DNA of 14,101 nucleotides from positions 1 to 14,101 of the forward strand of contig JAGVFD010000191.1 in NCBI GenBank assembly GCA_020057805.1. The letters are read 5' to 3'. How positions within the stretch are numbered: the first letter of the stretch is position 1; each line of letters starts with the position of its first letter. This document shows, piece after piece, positions 1-6,945 of the stretch. The notes under the pieces were generated by a model. The model was not told the DNA's origin. It did no database searches and saw only the letters and a program-made list of their open reading frames with translations. The translations under genes and the position numbers were made by a program. This stretch comes from Sideroxydans sp. Its GTDB lineage: Bacteria; Pseudomonadota; Gammaproteobacteria; Burkholderiales; Gallionellaceae.

Positions 1-478
1 GTGCCCCCAACGCTTGCGCTTTCTCAGTTTCATTCAACGCATGCACTTGATACATCAGCCCCCAACTTAAACGTGTGCGCAAATCATCCCGTAGCTTAAG
101 GAACACAGGGGCTTGTGCGCCGCTGACCAGTAGTAGATTTCCCTGTTCGCGCATTTGGTTAAACAACGCAAACAACGCAATTTGCGCCGCGTCATCCAAA
201 CCCTCTACCTCATCCACGACCACCAGTGCTGCCGCAGCGGGTACATCGCCGTGCGCTTCATTTACCGCAATGCCTGCCGCACGGGCATAGGCGGCGGCAG
301 CTTGCAGCAAGTGACTCTTGCCACTACCCGCTTCTCCCCACAGGTAAATACAGCGCTCGCCCTGCGTACTACTTAAGGCCAGACGTAATGAGGCAATCAA
401 TTCCACATTGCGTCCCGCCACAAAATTATCAAAAGTAGGAATCAGTTCGGGCGTAATGCCCAGTAACATTTGGGTCAT
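1..478 (-). CDS. hda: DnaA regulatory inactivator Hda, C-terminus cut by window edge
   Basis: Hda is a short AAA+ protein related to DnaA. With the DNA-loaded beta clamp it stimulates hydrolysis of DnaA-bound ATP and so prevents re-initiation. I translated the minus strand from the ATG at 478; 159 codons are visible and the frame is open to the edge, so roughly the last third is missing. The N-terminal QMLLGI (residues 3-8) sits where the clamp-binding motif (QL-x-L-x-L type) belongs. It is followed by PTFDNFVAGRN, the DnaA-like entry to the AAA+ fold. Walker A is GEAGSGKS (48-55) and Walker B is LVVVDEVE (85-92). The DDLRTRLSWGL stretch (131-141) carries the arginine-finger region. At about 159 to 240 residues expected, it is far too short for DnaA itself. 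The start overlaps the stop of the upstream permease (ATGA, 475-478), which implies translational coupling and cotranscription. Confidence 0.88.
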   Translation of the reverse strand, partial: MTQMLLGITPELIPTFDNFVAGRNVELIASLRLALSSTQGERCIYLWGEAGSGKSHLLQAAAAYARAAGIAVNEAHGDVPAAAALVVVDEVEGLDDAAQIALFALFNQMREQGNLLLVSGAQAPVFLKLRDDLRTRLSWGLMYQVHALNETEKAQALGA

Positions 479-1533
479 GGTTTTTTGTACATCGCGCTAG
501 AAAAATAGCGCGTCCGAGAATGGCGCAATACGACCAGCAAAATTGCCGCTAAAGGCAGGGCCAACAGCAATCCGAAGAAACCAAACAGCTGCCCAAACGC
601 CAGCAGCGCAAAGATAACCGCCAAGGGATGCAGACCGATACGCTCGCCCACCAACCAAGGGGTAATCAACATGCCTTCCAGCAATTGTCCTGCGCCAAAC
701 ACCGCCCACACCCACGCAATGTCACTCACCGCGCTGAACTGCATGACCGCTGCCAAGCTGGCCAACAACACGCCTAAAATCATGCCAAGGTAAGGTACGA
801 ACACCAGTAAGCCTGCCACGATGCCGATGGGCAGCGCGAACTCCAGTCCCACCAGCCACAGCGCCAGCACATAAAAAAAACTCATCAGCAACATCACTGA
901 AATTTGTCCGCGCAAAAATTCGGCCAACACACCATCTACTTCACCCGCAATCTCCATCACCTTGTTGTGCCAGTGACGCGGAATCAGCTGATTGACCTGT
1001 GCCAGCAAACTATCCCAGTCGCGTAACAAATAAAACATCACCACGGGAATGAGCAGCAAATTAACCAACACACCCACCAACATGCCACCACTGTCACCCA
1101 GCCACGGTAATACTTTAGCGGCCACGCCACCCGCGCTCTGCCAGTGTTTCGCCAACATGTCTTTGAGCACTTGCGTATCCCATTCCAGTTGAATGCCAAA
1201 CCATTGCTGTATTTGCGGCAACACCCGTACGCGCGCTAACTCCAACCATTCCGGCACACGCACCATCAACAAACTAATTTCCGTTTGCAGCAAAGGCAAC
1301 ATAATGAGGAGTAGCCCCACAAAAGCCAGTAGCAAACCAAACATCACTAACACCACCGCCCCCGTACGCGGCACTTTCCAAGCGCGCAGGCGCAGCACCA
1401 TGGGATTACAGATGTAAGCCAATATCGCCGCTGCCACAAAAGGCGCGAGGATGGGAGAGAGTAGGTATAGCAAGCCGCCGATCACAGCGGCCACTAACAG
1501 CCATTGAACAGCGGAAGAGCGAGAGAGAGTCAT
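475..1533 (-). CDS. AI-2E/PerM-family permease
   Basis: This is a polytopic inner-membrane protein of the AI-2E transporter (PerM/UPF0118) family. Members are linked variously to export of small molecules or to sodium/proton antiport; the substrate here is unknown. It has 352 residues, normal for the family. Hydrophobic segments lie near 9-26, 29-46, 58-80, 150-170, 211-229, 233-263, 272-290 and 303-337, with a long soluble stretch at about 82-148. Family signatures are FLRGQ (206-210), VPYLG (246-250) and the C-terminal block from PWLVGERIGLHPL through GQLFGFFGLLLALP (292-327). I chose the ATG at 1533. The frame continues up to a TTG at 1596, but that adds 21 non-conserved residues, and the start of that extension coincides with a good promoter whose predicted transcript begins near 1561. 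No strong ribosome binding site is seen. It is the first gene of an operon with hda, an arrangement I recall as common in betaproteobacteria. Confidence 0.85.
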   Translation of the reverse strand: MTLSRSSAVQWLLVAAVIGGLLYLLSPILAPFVAAAILAYICNPMVLRLRAWKVPRTGAVVLVMFGLLLAFVGLLLIMLPLLQTEISLLMVRVPEWLELARVRVLPQIQQWFGIQLEWDTQVLKDMLAKHWQSAGGVAAKVLPWLGDSGGMLVGVLVNLLLIPVVMFYLLRDWDSLLAQVNQLIPRHWHNKVMEIAGEVDGVLAEFLRGQISVMLLMSFFYVLALWLVGLEFALPIGIVAGLLVFVPYLGMILGVLLASLAAVMQFSAVSDIAWVWAVFGAGQLLEGMLITPWLVGERIGLHPLAVIFALLAFGQLFGFFGLLLALPLAAILLVVLRHSRTRYFSSAMYKKP

Positions 1534-1567
1534 TTCGGGTAAAATCCGCGCCTGAAAAATGTGCGGC

Positions 1568-1596
1568 ACTTTATCCCGAAGAAAGCGAGAATTCAA
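1568..1596 (-). promoter_or_regulatory. Sigma-70-type promoter for permease-hda operon
   Basis: Read on the minus strand, a -35 box TTGAAT (1596-1591) is separated by exactly 17 bases from a -10 box TAAAGT (1573-1568). Each matches 4 of 6 consensus positions. The predicted transcript would start near 1561 and leave a leader of about 28 bases before the permease ATG at 1533. The -35 box ends two bases before the purM start codon on the other strand. This is a motif match only, with no experimental support. Confidence 0.45.
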
Positions 1597-1597
1597 C

Positions 1598-2641
1598 TTG
1601 AGTACACCTTCCCATAGCCTTTCCTACCGCGACGCGGGCGTTGACATGGACGCAGGCGATCAACTGGTCGAAAACATTAAACCGTTTGCCAAGCGCACCA
1701 TGCGTCCCGAAGTGCTGTCTGGCATTGGCGGTTTTGGTGGTCTGGTCGAAATTTCCAAAAAATTCAAAGAGCCTGTTTTAGTCTCGGGCACCGATGGCGT
1801 GGGCACTAAACTCAAGCTGGCTTTTGAGCTGAATCGCCACGACACCGTGGGCATCGACTTGGTCGCCATGAGCGTGAACGATATTTTGGTGCAAGGGGCT
1901 GAACCCCTGTTCTTCCTCGATTACTTCGCTTGCGGCAAGTTGGATGTGCCTGCCGCGACGGAAGTGATTAAAGGCATTGCCTATGGTTGCGAACAATCCG
2001 GCTGCGCGCTCATTGGCGGTGAGACCGCCGAAATGCCCGGCATGTATCCCGTGGGCGAATACGACCTTGCCGGCTTTGCCGTTGGCGTGGTGGATAAAGC
2101 CAACATCATCACGGGCGAACACATCAAGGCGGGTGACGTGGTGCTGGGCTTGGCCTCTAACGGCGCGCACTCCAACGGCTATTCGCTGGTACGCAAAATC
2201 ATCGAGCGCAGCCAGCCTGACCTCAACGCCCCCTTCGATGGCGAACGTTCACTGGCCGACTGCATCATGGCGCCCACCCGTTTGTATGTGAAACCACTGT
2301 TGTCGCTCATGCAAAAAATGACCATCAAAGGCATGGCGCACATCACCGGCGGCGGCATTACCGAAAACGTACCGCGCGTACTGCCTACCAATGTGGTGGC
2401 GGCGATTGACAGCACAACTTGGCAAATGCCCAAGCTGTTCCACTGGTTGCGCGAAGGCGGCAACGTTGAAGCGCAAGAAATGTTCCGCACCTTCAATTGC
2501 GGCATTGGCATGGTGGTCGTGGTCGCAGCGCAAGATGCCGACACGGCGATACAACATCTGCAAGCCGCAGGTGAAAAAGTGTCACGCATCGGTGTCATTC
2601 GGGCGCGCAACGGCGATGAGCATCAAACGCAAGTTCGTTAA
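1598..2641 (+). CDS. purM: Phosphoribosylformylglycinamidine cyclo-ligase (AIR synthetase)
   Basis: PurM catalyses the fifth step of purine synthesis: ATP-dependent ring closure of formylglycinamidine ribotide to aminoimidazole ribotide, in the cytosol as a dimer. With a TTG start at 1598 the protein has 347 residues, the usual length. Family motifs are LSYRDAGVD (8-16), IGGFGGL (43-49), [13 protein letters not shown] (63-75), [10 protein letters not shown] (87-96), [13 protein letters not shown] (139-151), [13 protein letters not shown], and [10 protein letters not shown] near residue 250. I prefer the TTG because it begins [16 protein letters not shown], as relatives do; a purine-rich stretch (AGCGAGA, 1584-1590) lies just upstream. 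The in-frame ATG at 1559 would add 13 basic residues and run through the divergent promoter. The next internal Met falls inside the conserved block. It is the first gene of the plus-strand run, with purN six bases after the stop. I see no convincing promoter or PurR-like operator in the 64-base gap. Confidence 0.95.
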   Translation: MSTPSHSLSYRDAGVDMDAGDQLVENIKPFAKRTMRPEVLSGIGGFGGLVEISKKFKEPVLVSGTDGVGTKLKLAFELNRHDTVGIDLVAMSVNDILVQGAEPLFFLDYFACGKLDVPAATEVIKGIAYGCEQSGCALIGGETAEMPGMYPVGEYDLAGFAVGVVDKANIITGEHIKAGDVVLGLASNGAHSNGYSLVRKIIERSQPDLNAPFDGERSLADCIMAPTRLYVKPLLSLMQKMTIKGMAHITGGGITENVPRVLPTNVVAAIDSTTWQMPKLFHWLREGGNVEAQEMFRTFNCGIGMVVVVAAQDADTAIQHLQAAGEKVSRIGVIRARNGDEHQTQVR

Positions 2642-2646
2642 GCATC

Positions 2647-3285
2647 GTGAAAAAAATCGTCATTCTCATCTCGGGTCGCGGTAGCAATATGCGCTCGTTG
2701 CTGGAGGCAAAGTTGCCTTGCACCATTGCAGCGGTGATTAGCAACAAAGCCGATGCGGGCGGACTGGAGATTGCGCAACAACACGGTGTGAAAACGGCGG
2801 TGGTGTCGCACAAAGATTTTTCCAGCCGCGAAGATTTTGATGCCGCACTTGCTAAAGAGATTGACCGTCATCAACCTGATTTAGTCGTGCTGGCGGGCTT
2901 TATGCGCATCCTTACAGCGGGCTTTGTAAATCATTACGGAGGACGGCTTATCAACATTCATCCTTCATTGCTGCCCGCTTACACGGGGGTGAACACACAT
3001 GAACGCGCGCTAGCTGATGGCGTAAGAATTCACGGTTGCACAGTGCATTTCGTGACCGCAGAATTGGACCACGGGCCGATTATTGTGCAGGCCGCTGTAT
3101 CTGTGTTGCCGAGCGACACCGTGCAAAGTTTATCCGCTCGCGTGTTGCAGCAAGAGCATCATATTTTTCCGCAAGCCATTCGTTGGCTGTGTTCCAAAAA
3201 GTTGTGGCTGGAAAAAGATGGGCGTGTAGCGGGGCTGCACACCTCACCTATTGCGACTCCACTCATCTCACCTGCACTGGATTAA
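2647..3285 (+). CDS. purN: Phosphoribosylglycinamide formyltransferase (GAR transformylase)
   Basis: PurN transfers a formyl group from 10-formyltetrahydrofolate to glycinamide ribotide, the third step of purine synthesis. The 212-residue protein starts with GTG at 2647, giving MKKIVILISGRGSNMRSLLEA; the GRGSN loop (10-14) binds the substrate phosphate. The catalytic triad known from the E. coli enzyme (Asn, His, Asp) is present as N103 and H105 in INIHPSLLP (102-110) and D141 in AELDHGPI (138-145). The folate-site block HGCTVHFVT (129-137) is also intact. Length and motifs match the folate-dependent PurN, not the formate-using PurT. It lies 5 bases after purM and 3 bases before the next gene, so it is almost certainly cotranscribed. 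No clear Shine-Dalgarno precedes the GTG, so translation may depend on coupling to purM. Confidence 0.96.
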   Translation: MKKIVILISGRGSNMRSLLEAKLPCTIAAVISNKADAGGLEIAQQHGVKTAVVSHKDFSSREDFDAALAKEIDRHQPDLVVLAGFMRILTAGFVNHYGGRLINIHPSLLPAYTGVNTHERALADGVRIHGCTVHFVTAELDHGPIIVQAAVSVLPSDTVQSLSARVLQQEHHIFPQAIRWLCSKKLWLEKDGRVAGLHTSPIATPLISPALD

Positions 3286-3288
3286 TCT

Positions 3289-3987
3289 ATGCGCGCTCGC
3301 CTTGCTCTCGTATTGTTGTTCGCTAGTGCGCCTGCTTGGGCGGATGTGCCGCATCGTATCGAAGCCAAATACGACATCTTGGTGAAGGGCATCAAAATGG
3401 CCGAGGTGCGCGAAGTGTTTGTGCGCGAAGACAATCAATATCACATTGAAGCGGTGACCAAGCCTGTGGGCTTGCTGGCTTTATTCAAACCGGAAACTAT
3501 TGTAGTCACCAGCGAAGGCGACATTGGTGAAAATGGTTTGCGTCCTACCAAGTTCACGCATAAACGTGCGCATGACAGTAAGATGAATAACAGCGCCGAA
3601 TTCGATTGGGCACAGCACGAAATTACGCACCGTGATGCGGCGGGCATTCGCACCATTAAATTAAACGCTGGCACACAAGATCGCTTAAGCATGATGTATC
3701 AATTCGTCGTCGCACCGCCACGTGGAAAATTGGAAATGAAATTTGAGATGAGCAATGGTAGCCAACTCGAATCTTTGCATTACCAAATTAAGCCAGAACA
3801 AAGTGTCACCACACCGTTTGGAAAAATGCGCAGCTACAGCTTGTCTTCCTTGCCACTCAACATTCCTAAAAAATCTGAAATGTGGGTGGCCATTGATCAC
3901 AGTTTTGTCCCCTGCAAAGTGACGCTTACCGAAGATGGTGGCCCCGCCATCGTGCAGGCACTGACCAAACTCACCATTGTTCCGTGA
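3289..3987 (+). CDS. DUF3108 domain protein, secreted (first of a tandem pair)
   Basis: This is a 232-residue protein of unknown function that I assign to the DUF3108 family. Residues 1-18 form a Sec signal peptide: basic Arg at 2 and 4, a hydrophobic core LALVLLFAS, and an AWA-D cleavage site before D19. The mature protein is probably periplasmic. The rest is mostly predicted beta strands. Landmarks are KPVGLLALFKPETIVVTSEG (58-77), LRPTKF followed by a KMNN region, QDRLSMMYQFVV, a FGKM segment and a C-terminal EMWVAIDHSFVPCKV. The same landmarks recur in the next gene, which looks like a paralogue. It starts 3 bases after the purN stop and its TGA overlaps the next GTG. DUF3108 genes downstream of purN are, as I recall, recurrent in betaproteobacteria. 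No enzymatic residues are evident, and I do not propose a biochemical activity. Confidence 0.8.
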   Translation: MRARLALVLLFASAPAWADVPHRIEAKYDILVKGIKMAEVREVFVREDNQYHIEAVTKPVGLLALFKPETIVVTSEGDIGENGLRPTKFTHKRAHDSKMNNSAEFDWAQHEITHRDAAGIRTIKLNAGTQDRLSMMYQFVVAPPRGKLEMKFEMSNGSQLESLHYQIKPEQSVTTPFGKMRSYSLSSLPLNIPKKSEMWVAIDHSFVPCKVTLTEDGGPAIVQALTKLTIVP

Positions 3988-5015
3988 TTGTCTCGCTGTC
4001 CACGCCCAAGCAACGTATCGTTGCCGCGATTGCTACCTCTCTCATCATTCATGTGCTGCTGCTATGGCTGCCACGTGTCGAGTTACCTTCACTTAAGCCA
4101 GAGCTACCGCCGTTAATGGCACAACTACAGGCGGTGGAACGCGCGCCTAAGTTGCCTAAACCTAAAGCTGCACGCAAGAAAAAAACTACTACTCCGCCAG
4201 TCGCCGCACCCGCCACACCGGTTACCCCCGTGCCTGATGCGCCTGAAATTGTCGCCGCCAGTGAGGTGGTGGCAAGTGAGCCACTCGCGGAGGTTGCTAG
4301 CGCCGTCGATTCGGCCAGCAGTGTGGAGGCAGCCTCCGTCACCGCAGCCGCCTCGCCACTACGCCCGCCATTACCTAAACATGCGCAGCTTAAATTTGAA
4401 GTGCGTCTGGGAAGTGATGGCATTGTCGTGGGTGAAACACGCCACACACTGGATTTTGACGAAGACAAATATGTACTCATCTCCACCACCAAAACGATTG
4501 GCTTGGCGCGCTTGGTGAAAGCGTTCAACTTAAATCAAACCAGTTATGGCGTGTCAGATGGACAGCTTCTTTTTCCACGAAAATTTACGGAAGAAAAAAT
4601 CGACGACAGCAAAAAAGAATTTCACAGCGCCACGTTTAATCAAGCCACGCAAATGCTGGAGTTTGACAATGCGCCTGCCGTCGCTTTAGCACCCAATGTG
4701 CAAGACATGTTGAGCATCCTCTACCAATTTCCACCCTTGCCTGCCGCCGGAGATGTGCTGGCGGTGGCGGTTACCAACGGCCGTAATTTGGAGCGCTTTA
4801 ATTTTGAAATCACCACCGACGAAATACTGATTACCCGCATGGGCAAGCTACACACGGTACACTTCCGCAAACTGCAAGCGCCTGGTAAAGAAGGTCTCGA
4901 AATTTGGTTTGCGCAGGAATACCGTCTGCTCCCCGTTAAAGTGCGCCACATTGAAGCTAGCGGAAAAATTGGCGGCGAAGCCATCATCATCGAGATTCGC
5001 GTCTCGGATAAATAA
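3984..5015 (+). CDS. Membrane-anchored DUF3108 protein with TonB-like N-terminus
   Basis: This 343-residue protein has three parts. A short cytoplasmic start is followed by one transmembrane helix (about 11-29, IVAAIATSLIIHVLLLWL). Then comes a proline-, alanine- and lysine-rich linker (about 35-130), including a basic KPKAARKKKTTTPP stretch, much like the periplasm-spanning part of TonB. Last is a C-terminal DUF3108-like domain (about 133-343) with IGLARLVKAF, LLFPRKF, QDMLSILYQFP, MGKLHTVHFRKL and LEIWFAQEYRLLPVKV, which align by eye with the preceding protein. Its role is unknown; the layout suggests an inner-membrane anchor holding the domain in the periplasm. It is not TonB itself, as the C-terminal domain differs and no ExbB or ExbD gene is nearby. 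It starts with GTG, overlapping the upstream TGA by 3 bases (GTGA), so translation is probably coupled. The C-terminus has no strong outer-membrane or lipobox signal. Confidence 0.78.
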   Translation: MIVSLSTPKQRIVAAIATSLIIHVLLLWLPRVELPSLKPELPPLMAQLQAVERAPKLPKPKAARKKKTTTPPVAAPATPVTPVPDAPEIVAASEVVASEPLAEVASAVDSASSVEAASVTAAASPLRPPLPKHAQLKFEVRLGSDGIVVGETRHTLDFDEDKYVLISTTKTIGLARLVKAFNLNQTSYGVSDGQLLFPRKFTEEKIDDSKKEFHSATFNQATQMLEFDNAPAVALAPNVQDMLSILYQFPPLPAAGDVLAVAVTNGRNLERFNFEITTDEILITRMGKLHTVHFRKLQAPGKEGLEIWFAQEYRLLPVKVRHIEASGKIGGEAIIIEIRVSDK

Positions 5016-5036
5016 GTCCTCTACAGAAAGTCACCC

Positions 5037-6302
5037 ATGCTACTCACCGAATATCGTCTCGACCTCACCATCCAAGCCGTGCGCGCCGCGCTCAAAATGG
5101 AACACCCCGCTGATGCGGTACTGCGCCACTTCTTTCAACAAGAGCGCATCGGCTCTAACGAGCGCTCACTGGTTGCCGAAACTTTATTTGGTGCGTTACG
5201 CCATCGCCTGTTCTTGGAACACGCCTGCACACTGGAAGAAAAAGGCTTGGCTTCTGCGCGCCGTATCACACTCGCGTATTGGGTGAAGTTCGGCGGCTAC
5301 AACCTGCGCGAACTGAAGCCGCTGCTCAAAGTAAAAGAAGAAGAATGGCTAGGCATGGTGAAGAGTATCGAGATGGATAAATTGCCGCTGTCTATCCAAG
5401 CCGAATTGCCCGATTGGATTGTGGAAAAATTACGCGCGCAGCACAGCGATGCAGAGATTCTAGAAATAGGCCGCTCGATGCAACAAGTCGCGCCGTTGGA
5501 TTTGCGTGTGAACACCTTGCTCGCGGGGCGCGATGAAGTGCTGCAAGCCTTGCAATCAGAAGGCATGGACGCACACCCCACACCTTATTCACCGATGGGT
5601 ATCCGCCTCAAATACAAACCCGCGCTGAATAAACACGCACTGTTTCTCACCGGTAAATTTGAAGTGCAAGACGAAGGCAGTCAACTGCTTGGACTCATGT
5701 TGTCGCCCAAGCGCAATGACATGGTGGTGGACTTTTGCGCGGGTGCCGGCGGCAAGACCTTGATGCTGGGCGCGATGATGAATTCGCAAGGCCGCTTGTA
5801 CGCGTGGGACATCTCGGAAAAACGCCTCACTAATTTGAAGCCCCGTTTGAAACGCTCTGGCTTAAGCAACGTGCAACCGCAACTCATTGCGCACGAAAAT
5901 GATGCCAAGGTAAAACGCCTCGCGGGGAAAATTGATCGTGTGCTGGTAGATGCACCATGCAGTGGCCTAGGCACCTTGCGCCGTAATCCTGATTTGAAAT
6001 ATCGCCAATCGGAACAGAGCGTGGCCGAGCTGAATGTAAAACAAACCGCTATCTTGGCTTCTGCCGCGCGCCTACTCAAAAAGGGCGGACGACTGGTGTA
6101 TGCGACCTGTAGTTTGCTGCATGAAGAAAACCAAGGCATCGTTGCCAGTTTCCTTGCTGCCCATCCTGATTTTGTATTGATTCCCGCAGGTGAAGTGTTG
6201 AAGCAACATCACATCGACATGCCTATGGGCGACTACTTGCAACTCACCCCGCAACAGCACAACACCGATGGTTTCTTTGCGGCGGTGATGGAGCGTCAAT
6301 AA
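5037..6302 (+). CDS. RsmB/NOP2-family RNA (cytosine-5) methyltransferase
   Basis: This 421-residue enzyme methylates cytosine C5 in RNA, most likely rRNA, using S-adenosylmethionine. The N-terminal region (about 1-150) resembles the NusB-like helical domain of RsmB. The catalytic domain follows: DEGSQLLGLML (212-222), SAM-binding motif I DFCAGAGGKT (232-241), the acidic motif II in AWDIS (D258), motif IV DAPCSGLGTLRRNPD (305-319) and motif VI ATCS (356-359). C358 is the expected attacking cysteine and C308 the one needed for product release; both are present. The end, DGFFAAVMER, is typical. Betaproteobacteria commonly carry more than one family member, and RsmB proper is usually beside fmt/def, so I leave the symbol empty. 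An AGAAAG ribosome binding site (5024-5029) precedes the ATG. The gene lies 21 bases after the DUF3108 pair, probably the last of the operon, and converges on greB with a 9-base gap. Confidence 0.87.
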   Translation: MLLTEYRLDLTIQAVRAALKMEHPADAVLRHFFQQERIGSNERSLVAETLFGALRHRLFLEHACTLEEKGLASARRITLAYWVKFGGYNLRELKPLLKVKEEEWLGMVKSIEMDKLPLSIQAELPDWIVEKLRAQHSDAEILEIGRSMQQVAPLDLRVNTLLAGRDEVLQALQSEGMDAHPTPYSPMGIRLKYKPALNKHALFLTGKFEVQDEGSQLLGLMLSPKRNDMVVDFCAGAGGKTLMLGAMMNSQGRLYAWDISEKRLTNLKPRLKRSGLSNVQPQLIAHENDAKVKRLAGKIDRVLVDAPCSGLGTLRRNPDLKYRQSEQSVAELNVKQTAILASAARLLKKGGRLVYATCSLLHEENQGIVASFLAAHPDFVLIPAGEVLKQHHIDMPMGDYLQLTPQQHNTDGFFAAVMERQ

Positions 6303-6304
6303 AC

Positions 6305-6329
6305 CGCCATATTAAAACGCGATGTGGCG
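6305..6329. terminator. Possible weak hairpin across the convergent RsmB-family/greB ends
   Basis: CGCCATAT (6305-6312) can pair with ATGTGGCG (6322-6329), giving 8 bp with one G-U wobble on the plus-strand RNA and a 9-base loop. It sits across the 9-base gap between two convergent stops, where both operons need to end. No good T-tract follows on the plus strand; on the minus strand the stem is followed by GTTTATT. It is only a candidate. Confidence 0.2.
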
Positions 6330-6875
6330 ATAAACCACTTGCACCACCACCAGCTCTTCTACGCCATCGGGTAGCGGCAACTTCACGGTGTCATCCTCGC
6401 GTGCTTTGAGCAGCACACGTGCCAAGGGTGACACCCAACTGATGTGCCCCTTGCTGGCATTCGCTTCGTCGATGCCGACGATGCTGTAGGTACGCTCCAC
6501 CCCATCACCGTGGCACACCGTTACCGTTGCGCCGAAGAACACTTGGTCGCAGTCACCGCGTTGCGCGGGGTCGAGCACGAGTGAATTCTCCATGCGCTTG
6601 GCGAGAAAACGCAGACGTCGATCAATCTCGCGCAGGCGTTTTTTGCCATAAATGTAATCGCCGTTCTCCGAGCGATCACCATTACCCGCCGCCCACGACA
6701 CCGTCTGCACCAAGGATGGACGCTCCACATCGAGCAAATGCATGTACTCCTCTTTCAAAAGACGGTAACCATGCGGTGTCATGTAATTTTTCGTACCTAA
6801 CGGCAAGGCGGGTAACGACGGTGAGTCCTCATCGTCGTCATCGTTATCGGTCTCGCGGGTGAAGGCTTTGCTCAT
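6312..6875 (-). CDS. greB: Transcription elongation factor GreB with acidic N-terminal extension
   Basis: GreB enters the secondary channel of backtracked RNA polymerase and stimulates cleavage of the extruded RNA. The protein has 187 residues against about 158 for E. coli GreB; the surplus is an N-terminal tail. The coiled-coil domain begins near YMTPHGYRLLKEEY (31-44). It carries the tip motif GDRSENGDYIYGKKRLREIDRR (66-87), where D67 and E70 correspond to the acidic residues that coordinate catalytic magnesium. The FKBP-like C-terminal domain (about 110-187) includes VFFGATVTV and SPLARVLLKA. The WAAGNGDRSENGDY form and KKRLREIDRR fit GreB better than GreA. Residues 8-17 (ETDNDDDDED) form an unusual acidic tail. 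The ATG at 6875 is the only clear start before the tail, with a weak GAG Shine-Dalgarno. A perfect hairpin lies 16 bases upstream, so expression may be separated from ssb or controlled by read-through. Confidence 0.92.
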   Translation of the reverse strand: MSKAFTRETDNDDDDEDSPSLPALPLGTKNYMTPHGYRLLKEEYMHLLDVERPSLVQTVSWAAGNGDRSENGDYIYGKKRLREIDRRLRFLAKRMENSLVLDPAQRGDCDQVFFGATVTVCHGDGVERTYSIVGIDEANASKGHISWVSPLARVLLKAREDDTVKLPLPDGVEELVVVQVVYRHIAF

Positions 6876-6891
6876 GGTTGCTCAAAATTAA

Positions 6892-6918
6892 GAAAGGTCG
6901 CCAAGTTGGCGACCTTTC
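6892..6918 (-). terminator. Perfect 13-bp inverted repeat after ssb and before greB
   Basis: GAAAGGTCGCCAA (6892-6904) and its exact complement TTGGCGACCTTTC (6906-6918) flank a single G. In RNA this would be a stem of about 11-12 bp with a small loop. Read on the minus strand, the stem is followed by TTAATTTT, a broken U-tract, so it looks like an intrinsic terminator for ssb. It begins 27 bases after the ssb stop and ends 16 bases before the greB ATG. That leaves no room for a separate greB promoter between hairpin and gene, so it is in effect also the greB leader. Confidence 0.65.
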
Positions 6919-6945
6919 GGGTGTTACAAATGATACGAGCTAACA

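Noticed and set aside
1534..1596. Longer permease start at TTG 1596
   Set aside because: The 21 added residues are not family-like, and the predicted transcript start lies downstream of that codon.
1559..1597. Longer purM start at ATG 1559
   Set aside because: The extra 13 residues ([12 protein letters not shown] type) are not seen in the family as I recall it, no Shine-Dalgarno precedes it, and TTG 1598 gives the usual N-terminus and length.
1778..2170. 130-residue antisense open frame within purM
   Set aside because: It lies wholly inside a gene with intact family motifs, shows no recognisable domain, and has no ribosome binding site that I can see; it is a shadow frame.
4049..4528. 159-residue antisense open frame opposite the TonB-like linker
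   Set aside because: Its Ala/Thr/Gly-rich sequence mirrors the Pro/Ala-rich linker of the real gene on the other strand. Biased composition alone explains the open frame.
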